NCBI RefSeq assembly: GCF_000619945.1
Contig: NZ_JHVC01000003.1
Span: forward strand, 62,001 to 126,000
DNA: 64,000 nucleotides
From: Clostridium lundense DSM 17049
Lineage (GTDB): Bacteria > Bacillota > Clostridia > Clostridiales > Clostridiaceae
Reading direction: 5' to 3'
Shown piece after piece: positions 1 to 9,800 of the stretch. The notes below the pieces were generated by a model. It saw only the letters and a program-made list of their open reading frames with translations. It was not told where the DNA came from and ran no database searches. The translations under genes were made by a program, and so were the position numbers. Position 1 is the stretch's first letter; the number at the start of each line of letters is the position of its first letter.

Positions 1-1195
1 CCAAATTGTCCATATATTCCTCTTTACTATTATTATAATACTCTGGCATTTTAAGTATTTTATTTTCTCTAAGTTTATTTCTTGTATTAGGAGATATATA
101 TGAATAATATATATAGTTTTTCCATGCTCCTTTTAATATTTCATTTTCATTATTTTCTTCTAGTTGCTTAAATATTGGCTCCATTAACACTGTATTTATA
201 TCATCATACCAATACTTGCCACCATATTCTGTAGGATTAAGTTTCATTAAACTTCTAAAAGGTATTAAATATGCATTGATTTCATCTTCTGCAAAATCAC
301 TTTCTACCCCATGCCATACATAAACTTTATTGTACCCTATACTTTCTCCAAACAACTCTTGTAAAACCTTACTCTGCTCATTACATATTTTAAATATTTC
401 TTTTGCACGATCATAGTCTAAATTTTTATATTGTAAATTTATATTTTCTCCCTTTAGTAAAGTCCATTTATTGTCTTTCCAAAATTCTAACTTTAGAAAG
501 AAGGAATTATATAAAAATAAACAGATTAGAAAAACTGCAATTACCGCCGTTGTACCTTTATAAGTAAGCTTTCTTCTTAAATGCTCTCCTCTACTTACTA
601 TAAATAAATTTAAAAGAATTAATATAGTAATTAAAATAATCATAAACAATATATTTGACCATACTTTCACTGATCTATTAATTAAATTTACATTAGTAGA
701 TAAAAAGGTGTGTCTTTCATGCCATCTAGCTCCTAACATCATTTCCGATATCCATACACCTAAAGATACACCATATCCTAATAATGTATTATTGCTAATA
801 TTGCTAACCAAAAGTCCTATCAAACTAAGCACTGTAGAATATATTACTATAATCATAAATGGAAATAAAGACTTTTCAAATCCACTAACTACTGCGGAAA
901 GATATGCAATAAAAATTATCCCTTCACTAATAATCCATGCTGATAAATACTTTTGTATTAATACTTTATATCTAGGTATTCTAGATGTAAAAATTAAAAA
1001 ATCCGTTTTCTTTTCAACTTCACTTGAAAAAATATTAGAAGTAAAAAATAACGGCAGTAAAGTTATCATAATACTTAACATGTACCACTCTCTACTGTGA
1101 TTTAACAAATTAAAAATTATAACTAATACTACAAAGGTAGCTGCAATTCCTTTCATAACTTTTGATTGTTGTTTTAAATGATATTTAAAAAACAT
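1..1195 (-). CDS. ABC-2 type membrane protein with extracytoplasmic C-terminal domain (partial)
   Basis: This reading frame is open from an ATG at 1195 to the window edge, so only about 398 residues are seen and the C-terminus is missing. A GGTGAG ribosome site precedes the start. The first 230 or so residues hold about six hydrophobic segments like those of ABC-2 permeases. After the last one comes a soluble region with charged, Tyr-rich sequence (YVWHGVESDF, WYDDINTVLMEP) that should lie outside the cell. It begins 4 nt after the stop of the upstream permease and is the third gene of the exporter operon. I infer a second permease subunit fused to an unrecognised domain; the substrate is unknown. 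Confidence 0.75.
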   Translation of the reverse strand, partial: MFFKYHLKQQSKVMKGIAATFVVLVIIFNLLNHSREWYMLSIMITLLPLFFTSNIFSSEVEKKTDFLIFTSRIPRYKVLIQKYLSAWIISEGIIFIAYLSAVVSGFEKSLFPFMIIVIYSTVLSLIGLLVSNISNNTLLGYGVSLGVWISEMMLGARWHERHTFLSTNVNLINRSVKVWSNILFMIILITILILLNLFIVSRGEHLRRKLTYKGTTAVIAVFLICLFLYNSFFLKLEFWKDNKWTLLKGENINLQYKNLDYDRAKEIFKICNEQSKVLQELFGESIGYNKVYVWHGVESDFAEDEINAYLIPFRSLMKLNPTEYGGKYWYDDINTVLMEPIFKQLEENNENEILKGAWKNYIYYSYISPNTRNKLRENKILKMPEYYNNSKEEYMDNL

Positions 1196-1199
1196 AAGC

Positions 1200-1964
1200 T
1201 CACCTTCTATCCATTAATTTTTTAGGAGAAAATTTTAATATAGATATTATAAGAAGTAATACTGCCAAAGCTACTATAATCGTTCTATTAATCATAATAT
1301 ATTTTATGGCTTCTGGCGGTAATGGCATACCTGAATATAAATTAGTAGTATATCTAGAATCTATCATTATTCCAAAATAGCTAATTGGGATTGGGGGCCC
1401 AGATGTGAACATAAACATAAACATAGGCAAAAATATAGTTAATGGTTTTAAGTTAAATAAAACTTGAAAAAAATAATTTAATGAAAGTATTGCAAAGAAA
1501 GAGGGTACAGAATAAATCATAAAATATTTTAAAAATGGAAGTAATGGATAGGGGATTTCTTTAAAATATATAGGACTAAACATCCAAGCTATATTTCCTA
1601 ACAATGCAAATAATAAACAATACACATATCCACCTAAAAACTTACCTATAGCATATGTTTTTCCTTTAATAGGTTGGGAAAATATTAATATAGGCATTTC
1701 TGTTACTTCATCCTTATAATAAATACTTATAGTTATAAAAGACATTATCATTATTGCAATTGATACCAATCCATTATTACAATAATAGGCAGCATATACT
1801 TTATTCCATACCCTCCCATCAGTAATAGGGCTGTATACTAAAATTGGTGCTATTATAAATGAAATAACAGCAATAATTGTAATCCAATTTTTCAGAAGGC
1901 TTTTGAATTCCTGTTTTGCCACTGCAAAAATAGTTTTAAACATATTTCTTTTCCCCTTCCCCAT
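1200..1964 (-). CDS. ABC-2 family permease subunit
   Basis: The protein has 254 residues and about six transmembrane helices, the size and layout of ABC-2 exporter permeases. The first helix follows a short basic cytoplasmic start (FKTIFAVAKQEFKSLLKNW), which is typical of the family. The start overlaps the end of the ATPase gene by 29 nt, so the two are translationally coupled. With the upstream ATPase and the downstream membrane protein it forms one exporter. The neighbouring sensor kinase/regulator pair suggests induction by an envelope stress or antimicrobial peptide, but nothing in this subunit shows the substrate. Confidence 0.85.
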   Translation of the reverse strand: MGKGKRNMFKTIFAVAKQEFKSLLKNWITIIAVISFIIAPILVYSPITDGRVWNKVYAAYYCNNGLVSIAIMIMSFITISIYYKDEVTEMPILIFSQPIKGKTYAIGKFLGGYVYCLLFALLGNIAWMFSPIYFKEIPYPLLPFLKYFMIYSVPSFFAILSLNYFFQVLFNLKPLTIFLPMFMFMFTSGPPIPISYFGIMIDSRYTTNLYSGMPLPPEAIKYIMINRTIIVALAVLLLIISILKFSPKKLMDRR

Positions 1965-2838
1965 ATTTCATAAAGTACATATAGGCATCTTCAAGACTAG
2001 GCTCTACATCTATTCCTCCCTTTTCTCTCAAAAAATTTTCTCCTACTACTCTTAAAAAAGTTCCTTTTGATGTTCTTCTTATAGAAATAATTTCATACTT
2101 ATCTTTTAAATCCAATATATCCTCTTGACTGAAAACCTGAAATTCTCTAACTTTATCTTTAGCCTTTGATATAAACTCTAAAGGTGAACCAATATACTGT
2201 ATACTTCCTCTATTTAAAAGTCCTATATTTTCACAAGAACTAGATATGTCCTCTACAATATGAGTAGATAATATGACACATTTTTGTCTGCTTAATTCCA
2301 CAAGAATCATTCTAAAATGAATTCTCTCTTCTGGATCAAGCCCTGCTGTTGGCTCATCTACAATTAAAATTTTAGGATCTTTCATTATGGCATGAGCAAT
2401 ACCCAGCCTTCTTTTCATTCCTCCTGAAAATCCTCCAACTTTTTTGTTTTTCCACTCCAAAAGATTAACTTTTTCTAATACTTCCTCTATCTTTTTTCTT
2501 CTTATATTTTTATCACCTAACTTATTTAACTGAGCCATATAATCTAAAAATTCAACAGCAGTTAAATTAGGATATATAGAAAATTCCTGTGGAAGATATC
2601 CTACTATATTTCTAACTTCTAATGAATGGGTTTTAGTGTCATATCCTTCTACTGTAATTTTTCCTTTGTCAGGATTAATTAATGTGATAAGACTTTTCAT
2701 AAGGGTGCTTTTTCCTGCACCATTAGGCCCTAAAAGACCAAACATCCCCTCACCAATTTCTAAATTGATATTTTTTAATGCATAAAAATTCTTATTATAT
2801 ATTTTAGATACATTTTCAAAAGTAATCATAGGTCTCAT
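1936..2838 (-). CDS. ABC transporter ATP-binding protein (BcrA/NatA-like)
   Basis: This 300-residue nucleotide-binding subunit has Walker A GPNGAGKST (residues 37-45), an LSGGQ-type signature (GFSGGMKRRLGIAHAI), Walker B ILIVDEPTAGLDP and a switch histidine in ILSTHIVED. The C-terminal 80 residues form the variable domain common in drug and bacteriocin exporters of the BcrA group. GGGAGG lies 8 nt upstream of the ATG. It powers export by the two membrane proteins encoded after it and follows a two-component system, an arrangement typical of peptide-antibiotic detoxification modules. That role is inferred. Confidence 0.9.
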   Translation of the reverse strand: MRPMITFENVSKIYNKNFYALKNINLEIGEGMFGLLGPNGAGKSTLMKSLITLINPDKGKITVEGYDTKTHSLEVRNIVGYLPQEFSIYPNLTAVEFLDYMAQLNKLGDKNIRRKKIEEVLEKVNLLEWKNKKVGGFSGGMKRRLGIAHAIMKDPKILIVDEPTAGLDPEERIHFRMILVELSRQKCVILSTHIVEDISSSCENIGLLNRGSIQYIGSPLEFISKAKDKVREFQVFSQEDILDLKDKYEIISIRRTSKGTFLRVVGENFLREKGGIDVEPSLEDAYMYFMKYGEGEKKYV

Positions 2839-2985
2839 TTGCTTTACCTCCCTGTATTAATTTTTCAGACCACTTAAAAATCTTAACTGTTCCCCTGGAA
2901 CACCTAAGATTATATCAACTTAAAATAACATAACCCTTACTCAATTATTACAAAATTATTAAATATAATAATTTCTCACAAAAGA

Positions 2986-3085
2986 AAAAGAGCGCTAAAA
3001 ATTCAAACTGCCTCCTTGAAGTAAACAGTTCTATTATTTAAACTGTTTACCACGACAGGAGCATATCATTTCAGCACTCTTTTTC
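2986..3085 (-). terminator. Long nested hairpin terminator after the sensor kinase
   Basis: Read on the minus strand, an outer 12-bp stem (AAAAAGAGTGCT with AGCGCTCTTTTT, one wobble pair) encloses a CTCCT/AGGAG stem and a perfect inner stem GTAAACAGTT/AACTGTTTAC (3021-3050). A T-rich run follows. The outer 5' arm contains the kinase stop codon. It probably ends or attenuates transcription between the regulators and the exporter. Confidence 0.6.
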
Positions 3086-4015
3086 TATATTTTTATCAGA
3101 TGTATTATATACATGTAAATAAAATGAAACTATAGTTTTATTATTTTCACTACTTACATAAATTTCACCATTATGCTTTTCTACTAAAGTTTTAGCAATA
3201 CACAATCCTAATCCACTTCCACTATATTTTAAATTACGAGATGGTTCTGATGTGTACAGTCTGTCAAATATATAAGGAATATCTTCTTTAGAAATAGTTT
3301 TACCTGTATTTTCAATAATCACCCATACCTTATCCTCATCTTTTTTAGTCCTAACAGCTACAAAATCTTTTGCATATCTTAATGTATTTGAGAGTAAGTT
3401 AGATACTATTCTGTTTACTTTAATATTATCTCCCATTACAAACAGTGAACCCTCATCTAATCTTATTTCCGGGGTAATATTTCTCTCCATAAAATCATTA
3501 TAGAAATTTGCCAATACTTCTGTTACATTTTCATTTATATCAATTTTTTGGAGATTCAAAAACATGTCCTCCGAGTCCATCTTGGAAAGTTCAAAAAAAT
3601 CTTCTAATAAAGAATATAAATAATTACTCTTTAATGATATTGTATCTATATAGCTTTGCTTCTTTTCTTCAGTTAAATTCTTATTAGTTTGAAGTAGCTC
3701 AGTAAATCCTAATATAGCTGTTAACGGAGTTCTTAAATCATGAGAAATATTTGAAATTAGCTTTTTTCTAGACATTTGGAGATAGTAGTTTTTTTCTTGT
3801 ATATCCTGAAAATTATCTAAAACATGATTAAAATCATTTGATACATTTTTTAAATGTTTATTAGTTGTTTGTATACGAATTCTTCCATTTAAATTATTAT
3901 TTTTGATACCATCTAAAGTATTATGTATTTTCTTAAGATTAGTACACATATTTATGTAAAGGGATAATACAATAATAACTGCTAGAGATAGAACTAACAC
4001 AAGTACCTGATTCAT
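3071..4015 (-). CDS. Sensor histidine kinase
   Basis: This 314-residue kinase has one N-terminal transmembrane helix (about 4-24), a HAMP-like linker, and a HisKA domain with phospho-accepting His92 in SNISHDLRTPL. The ATPase domain shows N-box IVSNLLSNTLRYA, DRLYTS and the G2 box GSGLGLCIAK. It has almost no extracellular domain, as in intramembrane-sensing kinases that work with ABC exporters. The start codon directly follows the stop of the response regulator, so they are co-translated. I infer that it phosphorylates that regulator and controls the exporter encoded at 1-2838. Confidence 0.92.
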   Translation of the reverse strand: MNQVLVLVLSLAVIIVLSLYINMCTNLKKIHNTLDGIKNNNLNGRIRIQTTNKHLKNVSNDFNHVLDNFQDIQEKNYYLQMSRKKLISNISHDLRTPLTAILGFTELLQTNKNLTEEKKQSYIDTISLKSNYLYSLLEDFFELSKMDSEDMFLNLQKIDINENVTEVLANFYNDFMERNITPEIRLDEGSLFVMGDNIKVNRIVSNLLSNTLRYAKDFVAVRTKKDEDKVWVIIENTGKTISKEDIPYIFDRLYTSEPSRNLKYSGSGLGLCIAKTLVEKHNGEIYVSSENNKTIVSFYLHVYNTSDKNIEKEC

Positions 4016-4717
4016 TTATTCTTCTCCCCCAAACTTATATCCAATTCCCCATATGGTTTTCACATATATAGGAGATGAGGGGCTGTCCTCTATTTTTTCT
4101 CTAAGCCTTCTTATATGAACTATTATTGTGCTTTCATCAGATAAATAACTATCTTCCCATACTGATCTGTAAATTTGGGATTTTGTAAAAACTTTGTTTG
4201 GATTAAACATTAAGAGTTTTAATATTTCAAATTCCTTTAATGTAAGATTAATAACTTTTCCTTTTTTTGTTACTTGATAATTATCCATGTTTAATTGAAG
4301 ACTTCCCCGCTGTAATAAATTATCTTCACAGATATCCGGCTTACTAAAAATCAAATATCTTCTAAGCTGTGACTTTACTCTTGCCACCAGTTCTGCAACT
4401 ATAAATGGTTTTGTCATATAATCATCTGCGCCTATTCCAAGTCCTAATATTTTATCAATAGGATCACTTTTAGCTGATAAAATAAGTACAGGAATTTTGC
4501 TTTTTTCTCTAACTTGCCTTAGTACTTCTTCTCCATTAATAATAGGAAGCATTAAGTCTAATATTATTAGTTCATAATTATTTTGTGAGAATTTTACCAA
4601 TGCCTCTTCTCCATTAAATGCAGAATCTATATTATAATTTTCTTTAGTTAAAGCTTCCTTAATTAATTCATTAACTTTCAAATCGTCTTCAACTAAAAGA
4701 ATATTTGGTCTATCCAT
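4016..4717 (-). CDS. OmpR-family response regulator
   Basis: The receiver domain has acidic residues ED(D) at 10-12, phosphorylation site Asp54 (LIILDLMLP) and a conserved Lys in LILSAKS. The C-terminal winged helix is complete (LTLKEFEILKLLMFNP to VKTIWGIGYKF). A longer frame begins at 4750, but AAAGGAGTG 6 nt before the ATG at 4717 and the usual receiver start (MDRPNILLVEDD) fix the start there. It pairs with the adjacent kinase. DNA targets are not obvious; the exporter promoter near 2909-2914 is the likely one. Confidence 0.93.
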   Translation of the reverse strand: MDRPNILLVEDDLKVNELIKEALTKENYNIDSAFNGEEALVKFSQNNYELIILDLMLPIINGEEVLRQVREKSKIPVLILSAKSDPIDKILGLGIGADDYMTKPFIVAELVARVKSQLRRYLIFSKPDICEDNLLQRGSLQLNMDNYQVTKKGKVINLTLKEFEILKLLMFNPNKVFTKSQIYRSVWEDSYLSDESTIIVHIRRLREKIEDSPSSPIYVKTIWGIGYKFGGEE

Positions 4718-4852
4718 AAACAGCACTCCTTTAGTTAGTTTTATGTACATTTTCCTTTACACAGAAATATCCATATCTCGTCTATATATTTTTTAATATA
4801 ATTCTATATTCTTATTATCTTACACCTACACGCTATAATTGTATCATAATGT

Positions 4853-4893
4853 ACAAAAAATAAGCCAGGATAGTTTTTTAATCCCGACTTATT
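4853..4893 (-). terminator. Intrinsic terminator of the LysM gene
   Basis: On the minus strand AATAAGTCGGGAT pairs with ATCCTGGCTTATT (13 pairs, counting G-U) and is followed by six T. On the plus strand the same arms have A-C mismatches, so it serves the minus-strand LysM gene. Confidence 0.75.
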
Positions 4894-4934
4894 CTGAAAT
4901 ATTTGTTTACTTTTTATTACTTCATCTTAAACTA

Positions 4935-5312
4935 TCACTTAGATTTAGAATTGGTTTGTAGCTTAACTTGAGACTTTGTTTGAGGTTTAGTTCCAGTTTT
5001 AGCCTTTGCTTTAGTTTTAGATTTTAAATTAGTATTTGCTTTAGATTGTATTTTTACATTTGTTTTTGCTAATTTCTTTGTTCCATCTACTTTTAACTTC
5101 AATACTTGTCCACTTCGAATTACATAAGGACTCTTTATATTGTTAATCTTAGCTATATACTTCCAATCAACCTTTGTCTTAGCTCCTATTGTGTATAAAT
5201 TATCTCCTTTCTTAACAGTATACTTCTCTGCTGCAAAAACCATTGTGGATGAAAATATCAATGAAACGCCTACAGCTGCTGATACTATAAAATTTGTTCT
5301 TTTATTTTTCAC
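4935..5312 (-). CDS. Secreted LysM-domain protein
   Basis: This 125-residue protein starts with GTG behind a GGGAG site. Residues 1-27 form a signal peptide ending VFA|AEK. A single LysM peptidoglycan-binding domain follows (about 29-75: YTVKKGDNLYTIGAKT to SGQVLKLKV). The last 50 residues are a low-complexity Lys/Thr tail (KAKAKTGTKPQTKSQ) that could bind anionic wall polymers. No catalytic domain is present. It is monocistronic with its own terminator. Most likely it is a small wall-associated protein; whether it has a partner enzyme is unknown. Confidence 0.85.
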   Translation of the reverse strand: MKNKRTNFIVSAAVGVSLIFSSTMVFAAEKYTVKKGDNLYTIGAKTKVDWKYIAKINNIKSPYVIRSGQVLKLKVDGTKKLAKTNVKIQSKANTNLKSKTKAKAKTGTKPQTKSQVKLQTNSKSK

Positions 5313-5432
5313 AATTCCATCTCCCTATTTTTAAAATATTTTGAAATAAAAGGAATATTCTATAATAAAATAAAAATTCCTTCCTAAATTTTAATATTTT
5401 TTTGTTATATCATTAAGTAATTTCTGCAAATT

Positions 5433-5481
5433 AATAAACCCTGTAAATAGTTATTTATATTCACTATTTACAGGATTTATT
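5433..5481 (-). terminator. Hairpin downstream of the modular surface protein
   Basis: Arms AATAAACCCTGTAAATAGT and ACTATTTACAGGATTTATT are complementary with one mismatch around a short loop. The following minus-strand T run is weak, so it may act as a terminator or a 3'-end stabiliser for the gene ending at 5522. Confidence 0.55.
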
Positions 5482-5521
5482 ATCTATCTGTTATTAAATT
5501 ATTTGGGGCTAATTAATACAT

Positions 5522-6844
5522 TTATTTACTTACTGTATATCTTATATTATTTATAAAATATTCTCCTTCTAACTCTTCCATAGGTTGCAGGAACTTACCT
5601 TCTGCCTCAGTTTGTCCTTCTTTTAAACTTGGTAAATATACTGAGTTTACTATTTCTCCATATTTAGTAACTACTAAAGTTATTCCATCTCCTGTTATAT
5701 CATTTTTAGTAAAAGGTTCTGTAAATTTAATTTTAATTTCTTCTTTAGTTAAAGATTCTATAGAGAATAAAGGCTTTATTTGAAATGGCCTTGATATATA
5801 TTCATCCATTTCATTTCCAGCATCATCTGAAATTCCACCTAATAATACCCTCCAGTTACCTTCTGTTAAACTAGTCTCAGGAGTTATATAAAATAGTCCA
5901 TAATCTCTAAATCTATTTATTCCTGAAGTATTCTTATCTAAATCAAAATCAAATGAAATTTCATCCATCTTGATTGATAGAGCCTTCTGAAGTTCATTGG
6001 CTTTTGTATCAGCTGGTAAAATATCTGTCATTAAATCATAGCTTCCATCTACTACTATGTCATTACCATCCTCATCTTTTAATATATTTCCCTTTTCGTC
6101 CACCTTTTGAAACTGAGCTTTAAGTTCTGGAAGGAAATTGTCATATGTTCCAATCTGTGATGGACTTGGGGTTAAAGGGTTGTGATCTTTATATATAACT
6201 GGTGGTATAACACCATCATCAGCCATTTCCTTTGTGTATAATTGAATAGGTTCATTAAAAACAACCCCTAAACTTCCAGCCTTTTGGACTCCATTAGATC
6301 CTATTTTATCATAGATTAATTTTTGTCCTACTACATAAGGCTTACTGTCATCTTTATATAACTCTATGTCTCTATCTGCTGTTATTTTTCCAGTTCCCTC
6401 ATTATCCTCAATAATATTTCCCTTTTCATCCTCTAAGCCTTCACCTATAAGTCTTAACCCTTTAACTTTATCATCATAATAATGTATATCTGTTTTTTCT
6501 GTATTTAAAATTAAATCCCAATCTTGAGTAAGTTCTAATACAAATCTATTCTTAGACTCAATTGCATCATCAGGTCTTATAAAGCAAGTTACTTTTTCTC
6601 CACCTTTAACATTGGCTAAAGCTTTCTCTTGACTAGTACCATTCATTTTAACTTCTATTTCTCCAAGTTTATCCACTCCATAAGGATCTTTCTTCGTTTT
6701 ATCTGGTACTATAATTTTAAAACTACCTTTATTAGGATTTATATCTTTGTTAAAAGTTACTATAAATTGTTCTACAGATTCATTTTTCCCATCTTTATCA
6801 TGACTATAATCTCCGTCCTGATACCAATCTACTCTATAATCTGT
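5522..6844 (-). pseudogene. Third module of the FMN-domain surface protein, displaced into the -1 frame
   Basis: This frame encodes about 440 residues homologous to the two modules of the upstream protein (DWYQDGDYSHDKDGKNES, KKDPYGVDKLGEIEVKMNG, NRFRDYGLFYITPE, SDDAGNEMDEYISRPF). It is open from the A9 tract at 6844-6852 to a normal stop. The first possible start inside it, a GTG at 6676, lies mid-module without a ribosome site, so independent translation is unlikely. One extra A, or a -1 slip on the A tract, joins it in frame to the upstream 1209-residue protein. It is therefore the C-terminus of a phase-variable, frameshifted or recently broken gene, or it reflects a sequencing error. Confidence 0.8.
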
Positions 6845-9800
6845 TTTTTTTTATCATCTGTATTTCCATTGTTGTTTTCGTTATTATTTTCACCGTTATT
6901 TACATTACCGTTCTCTTTACCATCATTATTGTTTACATCACTATTCTCTTTACCATTTGGGTTGTTATTTTCATTACTACTTTCACCATTTCCAGTACTT
7001 GGTGCATTTTTTACAGTGTATTCCATAGTATTTATAAGGAATGTTCCTTCAAGGTTTTCTAGTGGTGCATTAAACTTTCCTTCTGCTTCAGTTTGTCCTT
7101 CTTTTAAGTTTTCAAGCCATGCAAAACTCATTTTTTTGTCTTTTGCTACTACAATTATAACCTTGTCTCCATAAATCTTGTCCCCTTTAAATGGCTCTGT
7201 AAACTTTACTTTAATACCTTCCTTAGTTAATTCTGTTATACTAAAATAAGGAGTTATATTAAATACTTCTGATACATACTCATCCATTTCGTTTCCTGCA
7301 TCATCAGAAAATCCTTTAACTACTAATCTCCACTTACCTTCTGTTAAGCATTCTTCTGGATTAATTAAGTAGCTTCCAAAATCTCTAAATCTACTTATTC
7401 CTTCATTTTTAGCATCAAAATCAAATTTAAAATCTACATCATTCATTCTCAAAGCGATCTTATCACCTTTTGAATCTCCTTCTTCACCAGTTTTAAAAAT
7501 ATCTCCCATTAAACCATACTTTCCTTTTATTCTTATAGGATTTCCGCTTTCATCTTTCTGAACATTATTATTTTCATCTACTTTTTCATAGTAAACATTA
7601 AATAATGGAAGTCCATTAGCTTCTTTCTTTAACTGCTCTTGGCTTGGTGTTAATGGATTATATCCCTGATATACAGCTGGTAACTTCTCATTAGCATCTT
7701 TAAATTCTTTTACCATTTCTTCAGTAAGAATTTGTACTGGTTCATTAAATACTATTCTTGTGTTTCCAGCATTTTGGAATCCATTTTCACCAATTTTATT
7801 GTATATTATTTTATTTGTAACTATATAAGGTTTTTCAGTATCTTTTACAAGTTCAATATCCCTTGCTGCTGTTATTTCTTTTGAACCTTTACTATCCTCA
7901 AGTATATTTCCCTTTTCATCTTCTAGTCCTTCCCCAACTAATCTTAAGCCTTTAACTCTATCATCATAGTAGTTAATTCCTGTGCTTTCTGTATTAAATA
8001 TTCTTGTCCAATCTTCTGTTAATTCAATAACTACTCTATCTATTATTCCTCTGTTCTTTATAGTAAAGCAAGTTACTTCTTTTCCACCATCAATATTAGC
8101 TAAAGCTTTAGGATTATTTGTTCCATCCATTGTAAATTCTATTTCTCCAAGCTTATCCGCTCCATAAGGATCTTTTTTTGTTTTATCTGGTACTATAATT
8201 TTAAAAGTACCTTTGTCTGATTTTATAGGTTTATCAAATGTTATTACAAATTGCTCTACAGATTCATCTTTTCCATCCTTATCATGTTTATAATCTCCGT
8301 CTTGATACCAATCTATGTTAAGCTTTTGGCTTTCACCATTATTTGTATCTCCATTATTATTTTCATCTTTATCATTATCATTTCCAGGTACTTTAGCCTT
8401 TTCTAGGGCATTTCTTACAGCATCCTTAATACCTATTGAACTATATGTAGCTCCTGTTACATTATCTACTTCTGGAGTTTGCTTATTTAATATCTTTCCT
8501 AGTATAGCTTTTGCTTTATCAAAGAAAGACTTTGTATCCTTTGCTTCAATTATATCTACATTATTCATTTTGCCATCTTTAATAGTAACTTTAACTTTTA
8601 TTGTGGATTTATGTCCTTCACCTTCACCTTCATATACTCCATCTTTATAGATTTTTTCTTGTGGTTTTTCTTCAGGCTTTTGTTCAGGCTTCTCTTCTGG
8701 TTTTTCAACATTATCCACATTGTATTCCATTGTATTTACATAAACAATGCCCTTTAAGTTATTTATTGGTTTTGCAAAAGTTCCTTCTGCTTCTACTTGT
8801 CCATCTTTGATATTCTCAATCCAAGTAAATCCATAAGATTTCCCTCTATCATTAGTAATTACTACAGGTATTTTATTCCCCCATAATGAACTCTTTTTGA
8901 AAGGCTTTGTAAATTTAATTTTCACTTTATTTGGTGTAAGTTCTGCTACTTCAAAATACTTAGTTATTTCTATTGGTTCAGATACATAATCATCCATTTT
9001 GTTTCCAGCATCATCTGATACATTTTTAACTACTAGCTGCCATTTTCCTTCTGATAAGCATTCTTCTGGACTTATTAACATAGTGCCATAATCTCTAAAT
9101 CTAGTAATTCCCTTATTATTAGCATCAAAATCATATTTAAATTTTAACTTATTTAATCTTAATTTAATCTTATCTCCATTTTCTTCTACAGCTTCATCAT
9201 TTTCAAACACATCTCCACGGTTAGCATAAATTCCTTTAACAACTATTGGTTTTCCATCTTTGTCTAATACTTCTTCACCTTTATCATTAATTTTTACATA
9301 TTCAGCTTTAAAAACAGGTACTCCTTGATCTTTAGATTTTAACTGTTCCTGACTTGGTGTTATTGGATTATACTGAATATATTTTTCTTTTGCAAAGCTT
9401 CCTACTACATAAGGCTGCTTGACATTTAATTTTTTCATATCCTCTACATTTTTTTCAGTTAATAACTGTACTGGTTCATTGAATAGTATTCTTGTTTTTC
9501 CTGCTATTTGAATACCATTTTCACCAATTTGTGTATATATAGGCTCATGAGCTACAATATATGGCTTCTGATCATCTTTTGCTAATTTAATATCTCTTTT
9601 AGCTGTGATCCTATTTCCACCTAAAATATCCCCTACCTTATTTCCATTTTCATCTTCAAGATCTTCCGCTTCAAGTCTTAACCCTTTAACTATATCATCA
9701 TAATAATTTATACCTGTCTTTTCTGTATTTAATATTCTTGTCCAATCTTCTGTTAGTTCAATTACAAATCTATCTGTATATCCTTCTTTTATAGATTCAT

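Noticed and set aside
3071..4717. Two-component pair as the missing VanRS
   Set aside because: The kinase lacks a VanS-type sensor region, the pair adjoins an ABC exporter, and it is more than 22 kb from vanG; nothing in the sequence links them beyond both involving an OmpR-type regulator.
6629..7174. Long plus-strand frame (181 codons) opposite the surface protein
   Set aside because: It is antisense to the repeat modules; composition is skewed (Phe/Leu/Ser runs from Asn/Glu-rich coding) and no ribosome site is evident.
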